Shown here piece after piece: positions 16,616 to 25,607 of a DNA stretch of 64,000 bases. Every line of letters starts with the position of its first letter. Position 1 is the first letter of the stretch. Source of the DNA: Hyphobacterium sp. SN044 (GTDB lineage: Bacteria; Pseudomonadota; Alphaproteobacteria; Caulobacterales; Maricaulaceae); assembly GCF_021864465.1 (NCBI RefSeq), contig NZ_JAKKUV010000002.1, forward strand, positions 62,001-126,000, written 5' to 3'. Made by a program: the position numbers and the translations under genes. The notes beneath the pieces are model-generated. The model was not told the DNA's origin. It worked only from the letters and a program-made list of their open reading frames with translations, and made no database searches.

Positions 16616-18136
16616 ATGTCGCACGCCGACTCTCCCGCCGGGAGGACGGCCGCGCCGCAAGCCTCCCATCGGGGCGACGGGCGGGGTGAGCTGGACCTCT
16701 ACGATCTGATCGAACTCGCCTGGGCTCAGCGCGTGCTGATCATCCTTGTCTTCGCGGTCCTTTTCGCGATCGGGGCGGGGGCGGCGATGGTTCTGATCAA
16801 GCCGAGCTACGAGGCCCAGGCGCGCCTGCTGCTGATTCTCGACGACGCCGACCCGACGCCGGGAACAGCGGGGGCGGGCGGGGCATTCGTGCTCGACCAG
16901 GTGCTGCAATCGGAAACGGAGATTCTCAACTCGGACGCGGTACGCAGGCTCGCGATCGCCGAGGTCGGTATCGGTTCGCTTTTGCCCGATGGCGGCACCG
17001 AAGCGGATGCGCTGAAAATGCTGCGCGACGGTTTCTCGGTCTCGCGGGCGCCAAACGCAGCCGTTCTGGTGCCGACGTTCGAGCATCAGGACGCTGAAAT
17101 TGCGGCCTTGGCGGTCAATGCAATGGTGAACGCGTATCTGGAATACCGTCGGCAAGTGCTGGTCGGAGATGGAACGGAGACTGCGGCTCGTCAGGTGGCT
17201 GCTGTCGCCGCTCTCGCGGAAGCCCAGACTGCGCTCGATACCTTCCTCAACGCCAACGGCCTTACGAATTACACGGCCGACGTCGATGCGGCCGTGACAC
17301 GCGTGCAAACCCTGCGTACGGCTCTCGATACGGCGGAAGCGGAACGCGCGGCGGCTCTGGCGGGTATCGCAGCATTGAACGAACGCCTCGCGGGCATTCC
17401 GGAGTCGATCGAGGAATATGTCGAAAACGATGCCGGCAATCAGTTGCTTCAATTGCGGATCGAACGCGAAGCCCTGCTGGCGCGCTACCAGCCGGAAGCG
17501 CCGCCCGTGCAGGCCATCGACCGGCAGATCGCCGCAGTGGAGAGCTTTATCGCAACCGGCGGTGCCGAAGGGCTCGGTCAGCGGCGGGTTGGTGCGAATC
17601 CCGTTCGTCAAGATCTCGAGACCCAGCTTCTTACCCTGCAATCGACCGCCGCCGCCGAACAGCGCCGGATCACGACACTGAACGGTCAGATCAGCGCCGC
17701 GCAGGCGGAAGTCAGCCGGATGCGTGCCCTGAATCCGGAGTTCCGCGAGCTCGATCAAGAGGTGTCCGCCAACGAGGAAGCGTTGTCCCTGATTGCGACC
17801 CAACAAGTTGAAGGGCAAACCCGCCGCGCCGCCGCGCTGGGGGCAGCCGACACGGTGCGCGTGCTGGAATATGGCGCTGTGCCGACGGAAGGATCTTCGC
17901 TGAAGAAAGTCGCCGTGATCGCAGCCTTCATGTTCGCCGCGGGCGTTGCGGTTCTGGCGGGCCTTCTCTGGGGGTTCTGGTCGAGGCATCTGCGTTCACC
18001 GTCGCCGCGCGGCGGCCGTCGCATGAGTGTCGTCGGATCGTCCGCGCTGGCTCCCCATCCGGTTCGCACGAATGAATCGAGTGGCATCCCCGTTCTGGCC
18101 CGGGTCTCGGACCGGGGCTCGTTCGCACAGCGTTAA
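16616..18136 (+). CDS. hfsA: Holdfast chain-length/export protein HfsA (GumC/Wzc N-terminal type)
   Basis: 506 residues. The Wzz domain begins ELDLYDLIELAWAQRVLIIL with a membrane helix at about 38-60 and KPSYEAQARLLLILDD. A long periplasmic coiled coil spans about 180-420 (GNQLLQLRIEREALLARYQPE; PEFRELDQEVSANEEAL, the GumC-type motif). A second membrane helix follows at about 427-452. There is no C-terminal tyrosine-kinase domain; that part is a separate gene, hfsB, 44 nt downstream. It forms the inner-membrane partner of the HfsD export channel. The start ATG 16616 lacks an obvious Shine-Dalgarno. Confidence 0.88.
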   Translation: MSHADSPAGRTAAPQASHRGDGRGELDLYDLIELAWAQRVLIILVFAVLFAIGAGAAMVLIKPSYEAQARLLLILDDADPTPGTAGAGGAFVLDQVLQSETEILNSDAVRRLAIAEVGIGSLLPDGGTEADALKMLRDGFSVSRAPNAAVLVPTFEHQDAEIAALAVNAMVNAYLEYRRQVLVGDGTETAARQVAAVAALAEAQTALDTFLNANGLTNYTADVDAAVTRVQTLRTALDTAEAERAAALAGIAALNERLAGIPESIEEYVENDAGNQLLQLRIEREALLARYQPEAPPVQAIDRQIAAVESFIATGGAEGLGQRRVGANPVRQDLETQLLTLQSTAAAEQRRITTLNGQISAAQAEVSRMRALNPEFRELDQEVSANEEALSLIATQQVEGQTRRAAALGAADTVRVLEYGAVPTEGSSLKKVAVIAAFMFAAGVAVLAGLLWGFWSRHLRSPSPRGGRRMSVVGSSALAPHPVRTNESSGIPVLARVSDRGSFAQR

Positions 18137-18180
18137 CCGGTTCGGCGCAGCCTTGAAGTTGGAAAAGGAGCGAGTCGGTC

Positions 18181-18822
18181 GTGCCTTACATTGATCTCAC
18201 CGCGGAACTGATCGAGCTGGTTGAGCGGCTGGAACCGATCGCGCGCCCGGGCGGGCGCGGCCGTGCCATGATGATCATGGGGACCGGACGGCAAACCGGC
18301 GCGTCGACCGTTGCAAGAGAGTTCGCCCGGATTGCTGCGGCGCGTTCGAAACGTGGCGTCTGGCTGTTCGATCTCGACCTCGCCAACAATCCGCAACGCC
18401 GTCTGTTGGTCCCGCAACAGGGCACGGCCTTCGATGCCGGGTTCGGGCGCAATCCGTTCTGGCGGGTCGAGCCGGAAGTCGCACGCGCCAGGCTGGTCGC
18501 CCGGCAGGCCGAGCAGCGCCTTTACGTCACGGAATTTCAGCGGGCGCCGGGCGAGGTCCAGCGCCTCAGCCTGCGCGGCGCGCCGGACTACTGGAATGCC
18601 GTGCGCCAGTCGATCGACCTCGCTGTCGTCGATGCGCCCGGCAACAATCGCGCCGTGCTGGCTTTGGCGGCGGACATGGACGGGGTGATCCTCGTCAGTG
18701 ACGAGCGCCGCCCCAATCCGGACGCGATCAATGCGCGCCGTGAAGCGATCGAATCACGCGGCGGCGTGGTCGCCGGGCTGATCCTCAATCGCGCACCTGA
18801 CCGGGGTCAGTGGGCGGCATGA
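18181..18822 (+). CDS. hfsB: HfsB-like P-loop protein, degenerate BY-kinase
   Basis: 213 residues, GTG start at 18181. It resembles the cytosolic CpsD/Wzc-C ATPase that pairs with GumC/Wzc N-terminal proteins. The Walker A region reads MGTGRQTGASTVAREF, with Ala41 where the catalytic Lys should be. VWLFDLDLANN stands for Walker A' (canonical hhhDxD) and IDLAVVDAPG for Walker B. The C-terminus (APDRGQWAA) has no tyrosine cluster. It therefore probably acts as a regulator or scaffold rather than a tyrosine kinase. Its stop overlaps the hfsC start. Confidence 0.78.
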   Translation: MPYIDLTAELIELVERLEPIARPGGRGRAMMIMGTGRQTGASTVAREFARIAAARSKRGVWLFDLDLANNPQRRLLVPQQGTAFDAGFGRNPFWRVEPEVARARLVARQAEQRLYVTEFQRAPGEVQRLSLRGAPDYWNAVRQSIDLAVVDAPGNNRAVLALAADMDGVILVSDERRPNPDAINARREAIESRGGVVAGLILNRAPDRGQWAA

Positions 18823-20072
18823 GTTTCGTCGCCGGCACGATCGGCCGGCTGAGGCAGGCTCCCCGGCTCGGCGTTCTCGAACCCATTGAAGCCGGCGCGA
18901 CGGTTCTCGTCTTTCTCCTGATGTCGCAGGCCTTGCTGGGCCAGTTGTTCGACACGCCTCCCGGCGAAGACGGGCCGGCCTTTCTCCGCATCATGTGGCT
19001 GCCGGTCTATGCGCTCGGCCTGGTCTGGCTGATTTCGCGACCGATCGCCGGACTGAAGGCGGTATCTCGCGCGCCGCTGATGCTCGTGCTCGCATTGCTC
19101 TGCATGGCATCGATGGTCTGGTCGCTCGACCCGGGTCTTTCGGCGCGGCGCGGGTTCGCCGTCGTGATGTCGGTCCTGTTCGGATTTGCGATTGCCGCGC
19201 GATGGGACTGGAAGCAGCTGATCACGCTGCTGGCGATCACCTATCTCATCCTCGCCGTCGGAAGCCTGCTTGCGGTTGTTGCCGTGCCATCATTCGGTAT
19301 CCAGCAAGAGGTCCACGAAGGCGCCTGGCGCGGCCTGTGGGGCGAGAAGAACACGCTCGGGGCGATCATGTCCTATGGCGCTTCGGCCAGCCTCGGTGCG
19401 GCGGCCGTCATGCCGCGGCGAAAACTGTTCTGGTGGTGCGTCGCCGGGCTTCAGGCCGGACTGGTCCTGATGTCGACGTCAAAGACGGGATTGCTCGCCC
19501 TGCTGCTGGTGATCGGCGGCGCGATCGGTATCGCGCTGGTTCGCCGGGGCTTCGGTTTTGCTGCGTTGATGATTTTCGCGCTCCTGCTCGGGGGCAGTCT
19601 CGGCGCGCTGATCCTGACCATGGCACCGGTCGAGTTTCTCGAAATGCTGGGACGGGATGCGACACTGACCGGGCGGACCGACATATGGGAAGTGCTGATC
19701 GGACAGGTCTTCGACCGGCCGTGGACCGGCTATGGCTACGGCGCATTCTGGACGGTCGAGAACGGCCCTGTCTTCTGGGTCCGTCAGGCCACCAACTGGC
19801 CGGTTCCGACGGCGCACAATGGCTGGCTGGAAGTCGCCCTGGCTATCGGATTGCCGGGCCTCGCCATTCTGGTTCTCGTTTATCTGGGAACGGTCGGGCG
19901 TGCCGCCGGGCGGCTGTTCCGGGGCCGGGAAGTCTATTTCCTGCTGACCTTTTTCGCCGTGGTCACGACGGTGTCGATCTCCGAGAGCAATCTCCTGCAC
20001 CGGAACAGCCTGATGTGGGTGATCTTCGTCGCCGCCGCGTCGAAGCTCGCCGTCCGCGAGGACCGGGTCTAG
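18819..20072 (+). CDS. hfsC: Holdfast polysaccharide polymerase HfsC (O-antigen ligase/Wzy family)
   Basis: 417 residues with ten or more membrane segments. The Wzy_C/O-antigen ligase region shows WGEKNTLGAIMSYGASASLG, STSKTGLLALLLV, GRTDIWEVLIGQVFDRPWTGYGYGAFW and a periplasmic AHNGWLEVALAIGLPG with the conserved His. It polymerises lipid-linked repeat units at the outer face of the inner membrane. ATG 18819 overlaps the hfsB stop (ATGA). The 3' end overlaps the convergent hfsH stop by 4 nt. Confidence 0.88.
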   Translation: MSFVAGTIGRLRQAPRLGVLEPIEAGATVLVFLLMSQALLGQLFDTPPGEDGPAFLRIMWLPVYALGLVWLISRPIAGLKAVSRAPLMLVLALLCMASMVWSLDPGLSARRGFAVVMSVLFGFAIAARWDWKQLITLLAITYLILAVGSLLAVVAVPSFGIQQEVHEGAWRGLWGEKNTLGAIMSYGASASLGAAAVMPRRKLFWWCVAGLQAGLVLMSTSKTGLLALLLVIGGAIGIALVRRGFGFAALMIFALLLGGSLGALILTMAPVEFLEMLGRDATLTGRTDIWEVLIGQVFDRPWTGYGYGAFWTVENGPVFWVRQATNWPVPTAHNGWLEVALAIGLPGLAILVLVYLGTVGRAAGRLFRGREVYFLLTFFAVVTTVSISESNLLHRNSLMWVIFVAAASKLAVREDRV

Positions 20073-20833
20073 GCGCCGATCGCCTTTACCGCGTCGCGCA
20101 CGGTCAGCACGTCGGCGGCCGATCGCGCAACGGCTTCCAGAACCATCTCGAATTCACGCGGGGTACAGCCCCAGTCGGTGGGGCTGTCCTGGATGTCGTG
20201 CGCGTAAAGGATCAGCCAGCCGGGCTTGCGCTGAGCATCGCCAATCCAGTCGAGCACCCGGTCCAAGCCGTCCTGTCCACCGTCGATCCCGACGGCCTTC
20301 AGGAGGTTCAGATCGTCGCCGGTGCGGTTCACGCCCGGGCGCACGCCGCGCAAGGTCGAGAAGCGCGCCTGGAGTGCAGTCTTCGAGGCTGGCGACGCCT
20401 CGCCAAAAGGGAAGGCATAGTTTTCAAGCTTGAGGGCCGGTGCCGCCTGGTGCAGGGCGTCCGCATTCCGGTCGATATCCGCCAGCAGCGCCTCGACCGG
20501 CGTGCGGGCGGAATCGGTGTGGGAATGCGTGTGGCAGGCGATTTCGTGACCGGCCTCCGCGAGAGTGCGGATATCGTCGCACGTCATCATCGCGCCGTGA
20601 TGGGTGTCACCCGCCGTGAAGCCGGATGCCGCGTACCAGGTCCCCAGCCAGCCGCGATTGCTCAGAGCCGCGCGGCCATGTGTGACGGCGGAGCGGGGGA
20701 AATCATCAAACGTGATCGAGATGATCGGCCGATCGAGGGCGAACGTCATCGGCCGGCGCGCGCGCAGCCGGGCGTTCATTCGGACCAGCTTGCCGGTCAG
20801 GCCACCGGACGGGATGTAGGGCTGCACACTCAT
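20069..20833 (-). CDS. hfsH: Polysaccharide deacetylase HfsH
   Basis: 254 residues, NodB/CE4 fold. Motif 1 is ISITFDDFPRS (catalytic base and metal Asp), motif 2 EIACHTHSHTD (HxxxH metal ligands), motif 3 NYAFPFGEASPASK, and a late LILYAHDIQDSPTDWG supplies the His. There is no signal peptide, fitting cytoplasmic deacetylation of the GlcNAc-containing precursor as described for holdfast HfsH, which makes the polymer cationic and adhesive. ATG 20833 overlaps the stop of hfsG by 4 nt, so the hfsF-hfsG-hfsH genes are one coupled operon. Confidence 0.87.
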   Translation of the reverse strand: MSVQPYIPSGGLTGKLVRMNARLRARRPMTFALDRPIISITFDDFPRSAVTHGRAALSNRGWLGTWYAASGFTAGDTHHGAMMTCDDIRTLAEAGHEIACHTHSHTDSARTPVEALLADIDRNADALHQAAPALKLENYAFPFGEASPASKTALQARFSTLRGVRPGVNRTGDDLNLLKAVGIDGGQDGLDRVLDWIGDAQRKPGWLILYAHDIQDSPTDWGCTPREFEMVLEAVARSAADVLTVRDAVKAIGA

Positions 20834-21747
20834 TGTTCGATCACCTCCGCTGCCCAGCTGGCGCGCCAGAGTTTGAGGGCCAGAGTTCGCAGGCGCATCG
20901 GCACGGTTTCGTTGCGGGCCAGCCCTTGCCAGACCGCGCGCAGCGCCGCCTGTCCGGGCACGGCGCGCAGGGTCCTCGCGGCTTTCGCGCCGGGCAGGGC
21001 GGCGAGTTCGGGATGTTTGCGCAAGAGAAGCGCGTAGTTCGCCGCGGCGTCGCGGTAGCGCGCCAGCAATTGTTCGACCGATTGCCAGCCGCGATGGCCG
21101 GCCGGGTTGTCGACATGCTTCAGACGCCCTGCCTCAGCCGCGCGAACGGCCCAGTCGACATCCTCCCAGCCCCAGCCCTTGAACGCCTCGTCGAAGGGCA
21201 CGCCGGGCATGACGTCGGCGCGAACAAGGAGATTGCTGGTGCAGAAGGCGGTCGCGCCCTTGTGACGACGATCTTCCGCACCACCGGTGTCGGACGCGGC
21301 GGCGATGGCAGCATGGAGACGCCCGTCGGGCGTGTCGGGCGGTTCGGCCTCGAATCCGCCGAAGGCGGCGTCGAAGTCGCCTGCTTCGATCTCGCCGATC
21401 CAGCGTGCGAGAAAGCCGTCCGGCAGGGTCATGTCGGCGTCGAGGAAGAGGGTCCAAATCCCGCCGGCCGACTGCGCCAGCGTGTTGCGTGCGGCGGCGC
21501 GCCCCGCATTGACGGCCTTGGTGACCAGAACCAGCGGTGTCGCCAGTTCGGACGCCAGCGCCTCCAGCGACGCAGTCAGAGCCGCATCGCCACTTCCATC
21601 ATCACACAGGATGATCTCGACGGCCGCCGTCGTGACCTGCGCCTGGGCATCGAGTGCCCGGACCAACAAAGACGGATCATCACGGTAGAAGGGGATCAGG
21701 ACCGACAGGAAGGGTTGCGCGTGCAAATTTTGGGCAGGGACGCTCAC
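20830..21747 (-). CDS. hfsG: Glycosyltransferase family 2, probable HfsG
   Basis: 305 residues, GT-A fold. It starts with PFLSVLIPFYRDDPSLLVRAL, then EIILCDDGSGD (nucleotide-binding Asp), NAGRAAARNTLA and LFLDADMTLPDG (DxD). An acceptor-side region with AFKGWGWEDVDWAVRAAE (ED catalytic base) follows. It adds one sugar to the undecaprenyl-linked repeat. Position next to hfsH argues for HfsG (GlcNAc transfer) over other holdfast GTs, but the sugar cannot be read from sequence. It is coupled to hfsF upstream and hfsH downstream by ATGA overlaps. Confidence 0.82.
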   Translation of the reverse strand: MSVPAQNLHAQPFLSVLIPFYRDDPSLLVRALDAQAQVTTAAVEIILCDDGSGDAALTASLEALASELATPLVLVTKAVNAGRAAARNTLAQSAGGIWTLFLDADMTLPDGFLARWIGEIEAGDFDAAFGGFEAEPPDTPDGRLHAAIAAASDTGGAEDRRHKGATAFCTSNLLVRADVMPGVPFDEAFKGWGWEDVDWAVRAAEAGRLKHVDNPAGHRGWQSVEQLLARYRDAAANYALLLRKHPELAALPGAKAARTLRAVPGQAALRAVWQGLARNETVPMRLRTLALKLWRASWAAEVIEQ

Positions 21748-23201
21748 GACGTGGCCTCCGCAGTCTTGAGCCAGTTGCGCGCTTCACCAATCCAGCCGCG
21801 GCAGCCGCCCGCATCAAGCAGGACGGCAAGAACGCCGTAGGCCAATACACCCGCGGCCACAGACACGATCAGGTCGAGGAAGGCGTGCTCGATCGGCGGC
21901 AGGACGAGTACGACTGCGGCCATGCCTGCGGTTGCGAGCGCCGTCTTGCCCCAGTCCATCCAGGGCAGGGGGAGGGCGAAAATCCGTCCGCCAATGAGTG
22001 CGCAGGCAAGGAGGCTGGCGGCATAGGCGATGACGGTGGCGGCCGCGGCGCCTGCGATCCCGAACATCGGCAGGAAGACGAGGTTCAGGCCGAGATTGAG
22101 GAGGGCGGCCACGCCCATGATCCCGGCCATGGCGCGGGTCCGTCGGCCGAGAATGAAGGATTCATGGAAGTAGTAGGTCATCACGCCCTTCATCAGTCCG
22201 GCTAGGGCGATCCAGGGCAGGATGAGTGTTGCGCCTTCGCGGAAATCCTCGCCCACCATCACGCCTGCAAGCGGCGCGGCGACAAGGGCAAGGCCCGCGG
22301 CGGCGGGAAGGCCGATCAGCGCCATGATCCGCGCGGTGCGTGCGGCAATCTCCCGGGCAGCCTCGGGCCCGCCACGTTCGAGCGCGGCGACCGTCAGCGG
22401 TGTGGCGGCGGCTCCGAGCCAGACGAAGATGATGTCGAGCGACCGGTCGGCGAGGCTGTAACCGGCCGCATAGACGCCCACTGCCGCTTCACCGAGGAAA
22501 CCGGCGATCAGGAAGCGGTCGCCTGCCGACAGGAGATGCTCGAAGACGAGCGAGATCGAGATCGGCAGGCCGTAGGCGAAATAGAGCGCGAGGCGGCGCG
22601 TATTGGTCTTCCCGCCCTTTGCGCGGCGGCGCTGGCCAGGCAGGTCGAAGAGGAGGGCGACCAGCGCGCCGAGTGCCAGACCGGCAATTGGTCCGGCCGC
22701 GCCGAGCGGCGTGGCCATCAACAGGCCGATGCCGATGCCGAAACCGAGCAACAGGTTGAACGTGCCGATCGCGGAATAGGCCGCGACCTGACCTGCGGCG
22801 CGGCGCGTCTCCTGACCGATCTGCAGCAGCGACTGAACACTGAGCGCCGCAAGCGCGAAGCCGAAGGTCGTTTTCAGCTCGGCAGAGATCGGCAGCAGCC
22901 ACAACAGCAGACCGCCGATCACGATAACGGCGGCGACGAGGGCGAAGAAGGTCCGGTAGGCGGTCGCGAGGTGTGCCGCCAATGCCCCGCGCGCTTCGGC
23001 CCGGGCGTGGAAGCGCGCCACGGCGGCGTCCAGCCAGGTGAAAAGCGCCATCGAGACGAGATGCATCGCCGTGATGGCGAGGGCGTACTGGCCGTACATG
23101 TCCGGCGGCATCAGGCGCGTCAGTACGGCCACGCCGCCGAAACCGACGAGTGCCTGCGCGGCCTGAACCGGCAAATATCCGAACAGATGGCGGCCAAGCA
23201 T
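21744..23201 (-). CDS. hfsF: Polysaccharide flippase HfsF (Wzx-like, MATE/MOP superfamily)
   Basis: 485 residues with about 12-14 membrane helices. It starts MLGRHLFGYLPVQAAQALVGFGGVAVLTRLMPPDMYGQYAL, the classical N-terminus of the polysaccharide synthase/flippase family, and has SISLVFEHLLSAGDRFLIAGFLG in the middle. It moves the lipid-linked repeat unit across the inner membrane. It is the first gene of the hfsF-hfsG-hfsH operon. A perfect 16-bp palindrome lies 19 nt before its start. Confidence 0.87.
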   Translation of the reverse strand: MLGRHLFGYLPVQAAQALVGFGGVAVLTRLMPPDMYGQYALAITAMHLVSMALFTWLDAAVARFHARAEARGALAAHLATAYRTFFALVAAVIVIGGLLLWLLPISAELKTTFGFALAALSVQSLLQIGQETRRAAGQVAAYSAIGTFNLLLGFGIGIGLLMATPLGAAGPIAGLALGALVALLFDLPGQRRRAKGGKTNTRRLALYFAYGLPISISLVFEHLLSAGDRFLIAGFLGEAAVGVYAAGYSLADRSLDIIFVWLGAAATPLTVAALERGGPEAAREIAARTARIMALIGLPAAAGLALVAAPLAGVMVGEDFREGATLILPWIALAGLMKGVMTYYFHESFILGRRTRAMAGIMGVAALLNLGLNLVFLPMFGIAGAAAATVIAYAASLLACALIGGRIFALPLPWMDWGKTALATAGMAAVVLVLPPIEHAFLDLIVSVAAGVLAYGVLAVLLDAGGCRGWIGEARNWLKTAEATS

Positions 23202-23219
23202 GCCGGGCGAATGTCCTCT

Positions 23220-23235
23220 CCGGTTTCGAAACCGG
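23220..23235. promoter_or_regulatory. Perfect 16-bp palindrome between hfsF and hfsK
   Basis: CCGGTTTCGAAACCGG, located 19 nt upstream of the hfsF start and 101 nt upstream of hfsK in a 134-bp divergent region. The stem is too short of spacer and T residues for a terminator, so an operator is likelier. Confidence 0.5.
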
Positions 23236-23335
23236 CGCGAAACCTAACCGCAAGCGCCTAAAATGCGGTGAACGTGCCTGTGGCAACGAAAACTCAAGGG
23301 GTTTCTGCGAAGACGAAGGCGACAGAGGGGGAAGC

Positions 23336-24430
23336 ATGTCCGAGCGCATGATCCAGACCGAGCTGAAACGCCCGAGCGAATTGACCGGCGCCGAACGCGG
23401 TGCCTGGCTCGACTTCGTCGACGGCTACGGCCTCTTCGACAGTCCCTATTTCCGGATCGAGTTTGCCGAATGCTGTGAGGAAGCGCGCGGGGATACGCGC
23501 GTTCTGGTCGGACGTCAGGGCGGACAGATTCTGGGCTTCCTGCCGCTTCAGATGGGCAAGATCGGTTATGCCAGGCCGCTCAGCGGTCCGCTCTCCGATG
23601 TGCATGGCGTGATCACGCGCGAAGCCGACAAGGTCAGCCTGCCGGACTGGCTGAAGTCCGCGGGCATTCCCCTGTTCGAATACCATTCCGCTCTGGCGCT
23701 GCAGCAATGCTGGCATGAGAGCGAGCAGGTGCGCGACGGTTCGGCCGTCGTCGACTGTTCGGAAGGCTATGACGCTTTCGAGGAGGCCCGCAAGGCGGCC
23801 GAGCCCAAGGCGTTCAAGAATATCCGCGCCCGCCGCCGCAAGCTGGAAGCCGAAGAGGGCGGGTTCGAATTCCGGATGGATGATTTTTCGGATGAAGCAC
23901 TCGACGCCATGCTGCACTGGAAACGCGCGCAATACCGCACGACCGGCGTCTTCGACGTGTTCAGCGTGGCCTGGACCAACCGGCTGGTCGCCGCGATCAA
24001 CCGCAAGCGGACGGACCGGTTTGGCCCGGTCTGCGGCACGTTGCGGGTGAATGGCGCGATCATCGCAGCGCATTTCGGCATGCGCAGTGAAAACCGGGTC
24101 CAGTACTGGTTCCCGTCCTATGATCCCGCCTTCAACCACGTCAGCCCGGGGCTGCTTCTGCTTCTGGAGACGATCCGGCATGCTGCGGATTGCGGCTTGA
24201 CGTCGGTCGAGCTCGGACCGGGCGATTATGATTTCAAGCGCCATCTCGGGGCGTGGCAAGTACCTCTGGCCGGGGGATGTGTGGTGACGCGGTCACCCGT
24301 GACCGCCTTGCGGTCCGCAGCCCGTGCACTGGCTTCTGCCAGCGAACGTTCACCGTTGGGCACGGCCGGACAGATCCCGAGGCGCGCCCTCAAAAAAGCC
24401 GACCGGCTCGCTTCCTTCTACGCGGTGTGA
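23336..24430 (+). CDS. hfsK: HfsK-like acyltransferase (FemAB/GNAT fold)
   Basis: 364 residues with the FemAB-related acetyltransferase fold (CelD/BcsL, PF13480). It contains WLDFVDGYGLFDSPYFRIEFA, KAFKNIRARRRKLEAEEGGFEF, AHFGMRSENRVQYWFPSYDPAFNHVSPG and SVELGPGDYDFKRHLG, all typical of polysaccharide-cluster members. In Caulobacter HfsK is described as an acyltransferase that modifies holdfast and strengthens its cohesion. ATG 23336 has an AGGGGG site. It is divergent from hfsF and followed after 1 nt by the glycosidase gene. Confidence 0.8.
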   Translation: MSERMIQTELKRPSELTGAERGAWLDFVDGYGLFDSPYFRIEFAECCEEARGDTRVLVGRQGGQILGFLPLQMGKIGYARPLSGPLSDVHGVITREADKVSLPDWLKSAGIPLFEYHSALALQQCWHESEQVRDGSAVVDCSEGYDAFEEARKAAEPKAFKNIRARRRKLEAEEGGFEFRMDDFSDEALDAMLHWKRAQYRTTGVFDVFSVAWTNRLVAAINRKRTDRFGPVCGTLRVNGAIIAAHFGMRSENRVQYWFPSYDPAFNHVSPGLLLLLETIRHAADCGLTSVELGPGDYDFKRHLGAWQVPLAGGCVVTRSPVTALRSAARALASASERSPLGTAGQIPRRALKKADRLASFYAV

Positions 24431-24431
24431 G

Positions 24432-25607
24432 ATGGCGCCAAGCCGAAGGGACATACTCGCGGGCGGTGCCGGATTGGTGCTGGCCAGTGGCTGCGCGGCC
24501 GCACAGACGCCCCATCGGAAAATCGACCTCTGGGACAATGCGAGCGGACCTCATCTGCGCGGGGCGGTCTTCAGCCATCGCCGGATCGTACCGTCGCTCG
24601 ATAACGACTTTCTGGGGCCCGGCGCGGTCGGATCTCCGACGTCCGACAGCGCGATTGCGTCCTTGCGCGCGGCCGGCGCCAATCTGGCGCTTTTGAGCCA
24701 TCCAGGCATCTTTACCGAACAGGCGCCGTGGCGGCTCGACCAGCCGGTTCTCGAGCATCTCGACGATATGGTCACGCGCTGCGAGGCCGCAGGTCTTTTC
24801 ACCGTGATCGGGTTCCGCAGCGGTCCCGGCCGGTCCGAATTCTCGATCCAGCGTGATTCCGCGGGGGACTGGTTCCCGGCCGAGCTGGTGAACGAGCGGA
24901 TCTGGTACGACATGGAGGCGCAAGACGCCTGGGCCGAGATGTGGCGCGAGACCGCCCGCCGCTTTGCCCGCCGCCGCGGGGTTGCGGGCTTTCTCCTCAT
25001 GGTCGAGCCGAACGCCAACCAGGCCGCCTTGCCGCCCGGCGGCGAGATTTGGAATGCAGATGAGCTTGGCAACCGCACCGCCGGAACCCCCGGCGACTGG
25101 CCGGCGTTCGCCGCGCGGCTCTGCCGGACGATACGGTCCGTCGACGCGGACATTCCAATCCTCGCCAGCCCGGATGGCTATGCCAACGCGTTGTTTGCTG
25201 GGCTACTCGATCTCGACGTGGTGCCGGGGTGCGTGCTGGCGATTCACGACTATCACCCGCGGGCCTTCACCCATGCCTGGGGCCCAATGTCCGCAGCGTC
25301 ATTCAGTCCGGCCGATGCGATCGTGTCGCCACCGGATTATCCGCGCTGGATGCTGGGCGAGTATGGCGTGCGCCGTTGGGCCGTCGGCGCGGCGGGTTAC
25401 GTCCGTCAGCGTCTGGACGGCCTGGAGCGGTCAGGGGCGAATTCGGCCTATTTCCGGTGGGACAGCGGCTGGCGTCGCTATGAAGCGCAGGAGAATGGCT
25501 GGAACCCGGTCTACGGCGCGGATCCCGATGCATCGCAACCGGCCAGCGACACGCCCATCGTTGATGCGCTGTCGGCAGCGTGGTCGCGGAACGCGCAGCG
25601 CCCCTAG
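24432..25607 (+). CDS. Exported GH5-like glycoside hydrolase in the holdfast locus
   Basis: 391 residues. A twin-arginine-type signal (SRRDILAGGAGLVLASGC) ends in a possible lipobox. A TIM-barrel of the cellulase/clan GH-A type follows, with LRAAGANLALLSHPGIFTE and PVLEHLDDMVTRCEAAGLFTVIGFR. The acid/base region is GFLLMVEPNANQ and the probable nucleophile is in WMLGEYGVRRW. It is separated from hfsK by 1 nt and overlaps the convergent hfsE stop by 4 nt, so it belongs to the locus. It may trim or release holdfast polysaccharide, by analogy with the glycosidases in cellulose and alginate loci; that role is inference. Confidence 0.78.
   Translation: MAPSRRDILAGGAGLVLASGCAAAQTPHRKIDLWDNASGPHLRGAVFSHRRIVPSLDNDFLGPGAVGSPTSDSAIASLRAAGANLALLSHPGIFTEQAPWRLDQPVLEHLDDMVTRCEAAGLFTVIGFRSGPGRSEFSIQRDSAGDWFPAELVNERIWYDMEAQDAWAEMWRETARRFARRRGVAGFLLMVEPNANQAALPPGGEIWNADELGNRTAGTPGDWPAFAARLCRTIRSVDADIPILASPDGYANALFAGLLDLDVVPGCVLAIHDYHPRAFTHAWGPMSAASFSPADAIVSPPDYPRWMLGEYGVRRWAVGAAGYVRQRLDGLERSGANSAYFRWDSGWRRYEAQENGWNPVYGADPDASQPASDTPIVDALSAAWSRNAQRP

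Noticed and set aside
15806-17989. A 727-residue minus-strand frame running from hfsD back through hfsA
   Set aside because: It is an open antisense frame caused by high GC; the hfsD signal peptide and RBS place the true start at 16525, and hfsA is clearly coded on the other strand.
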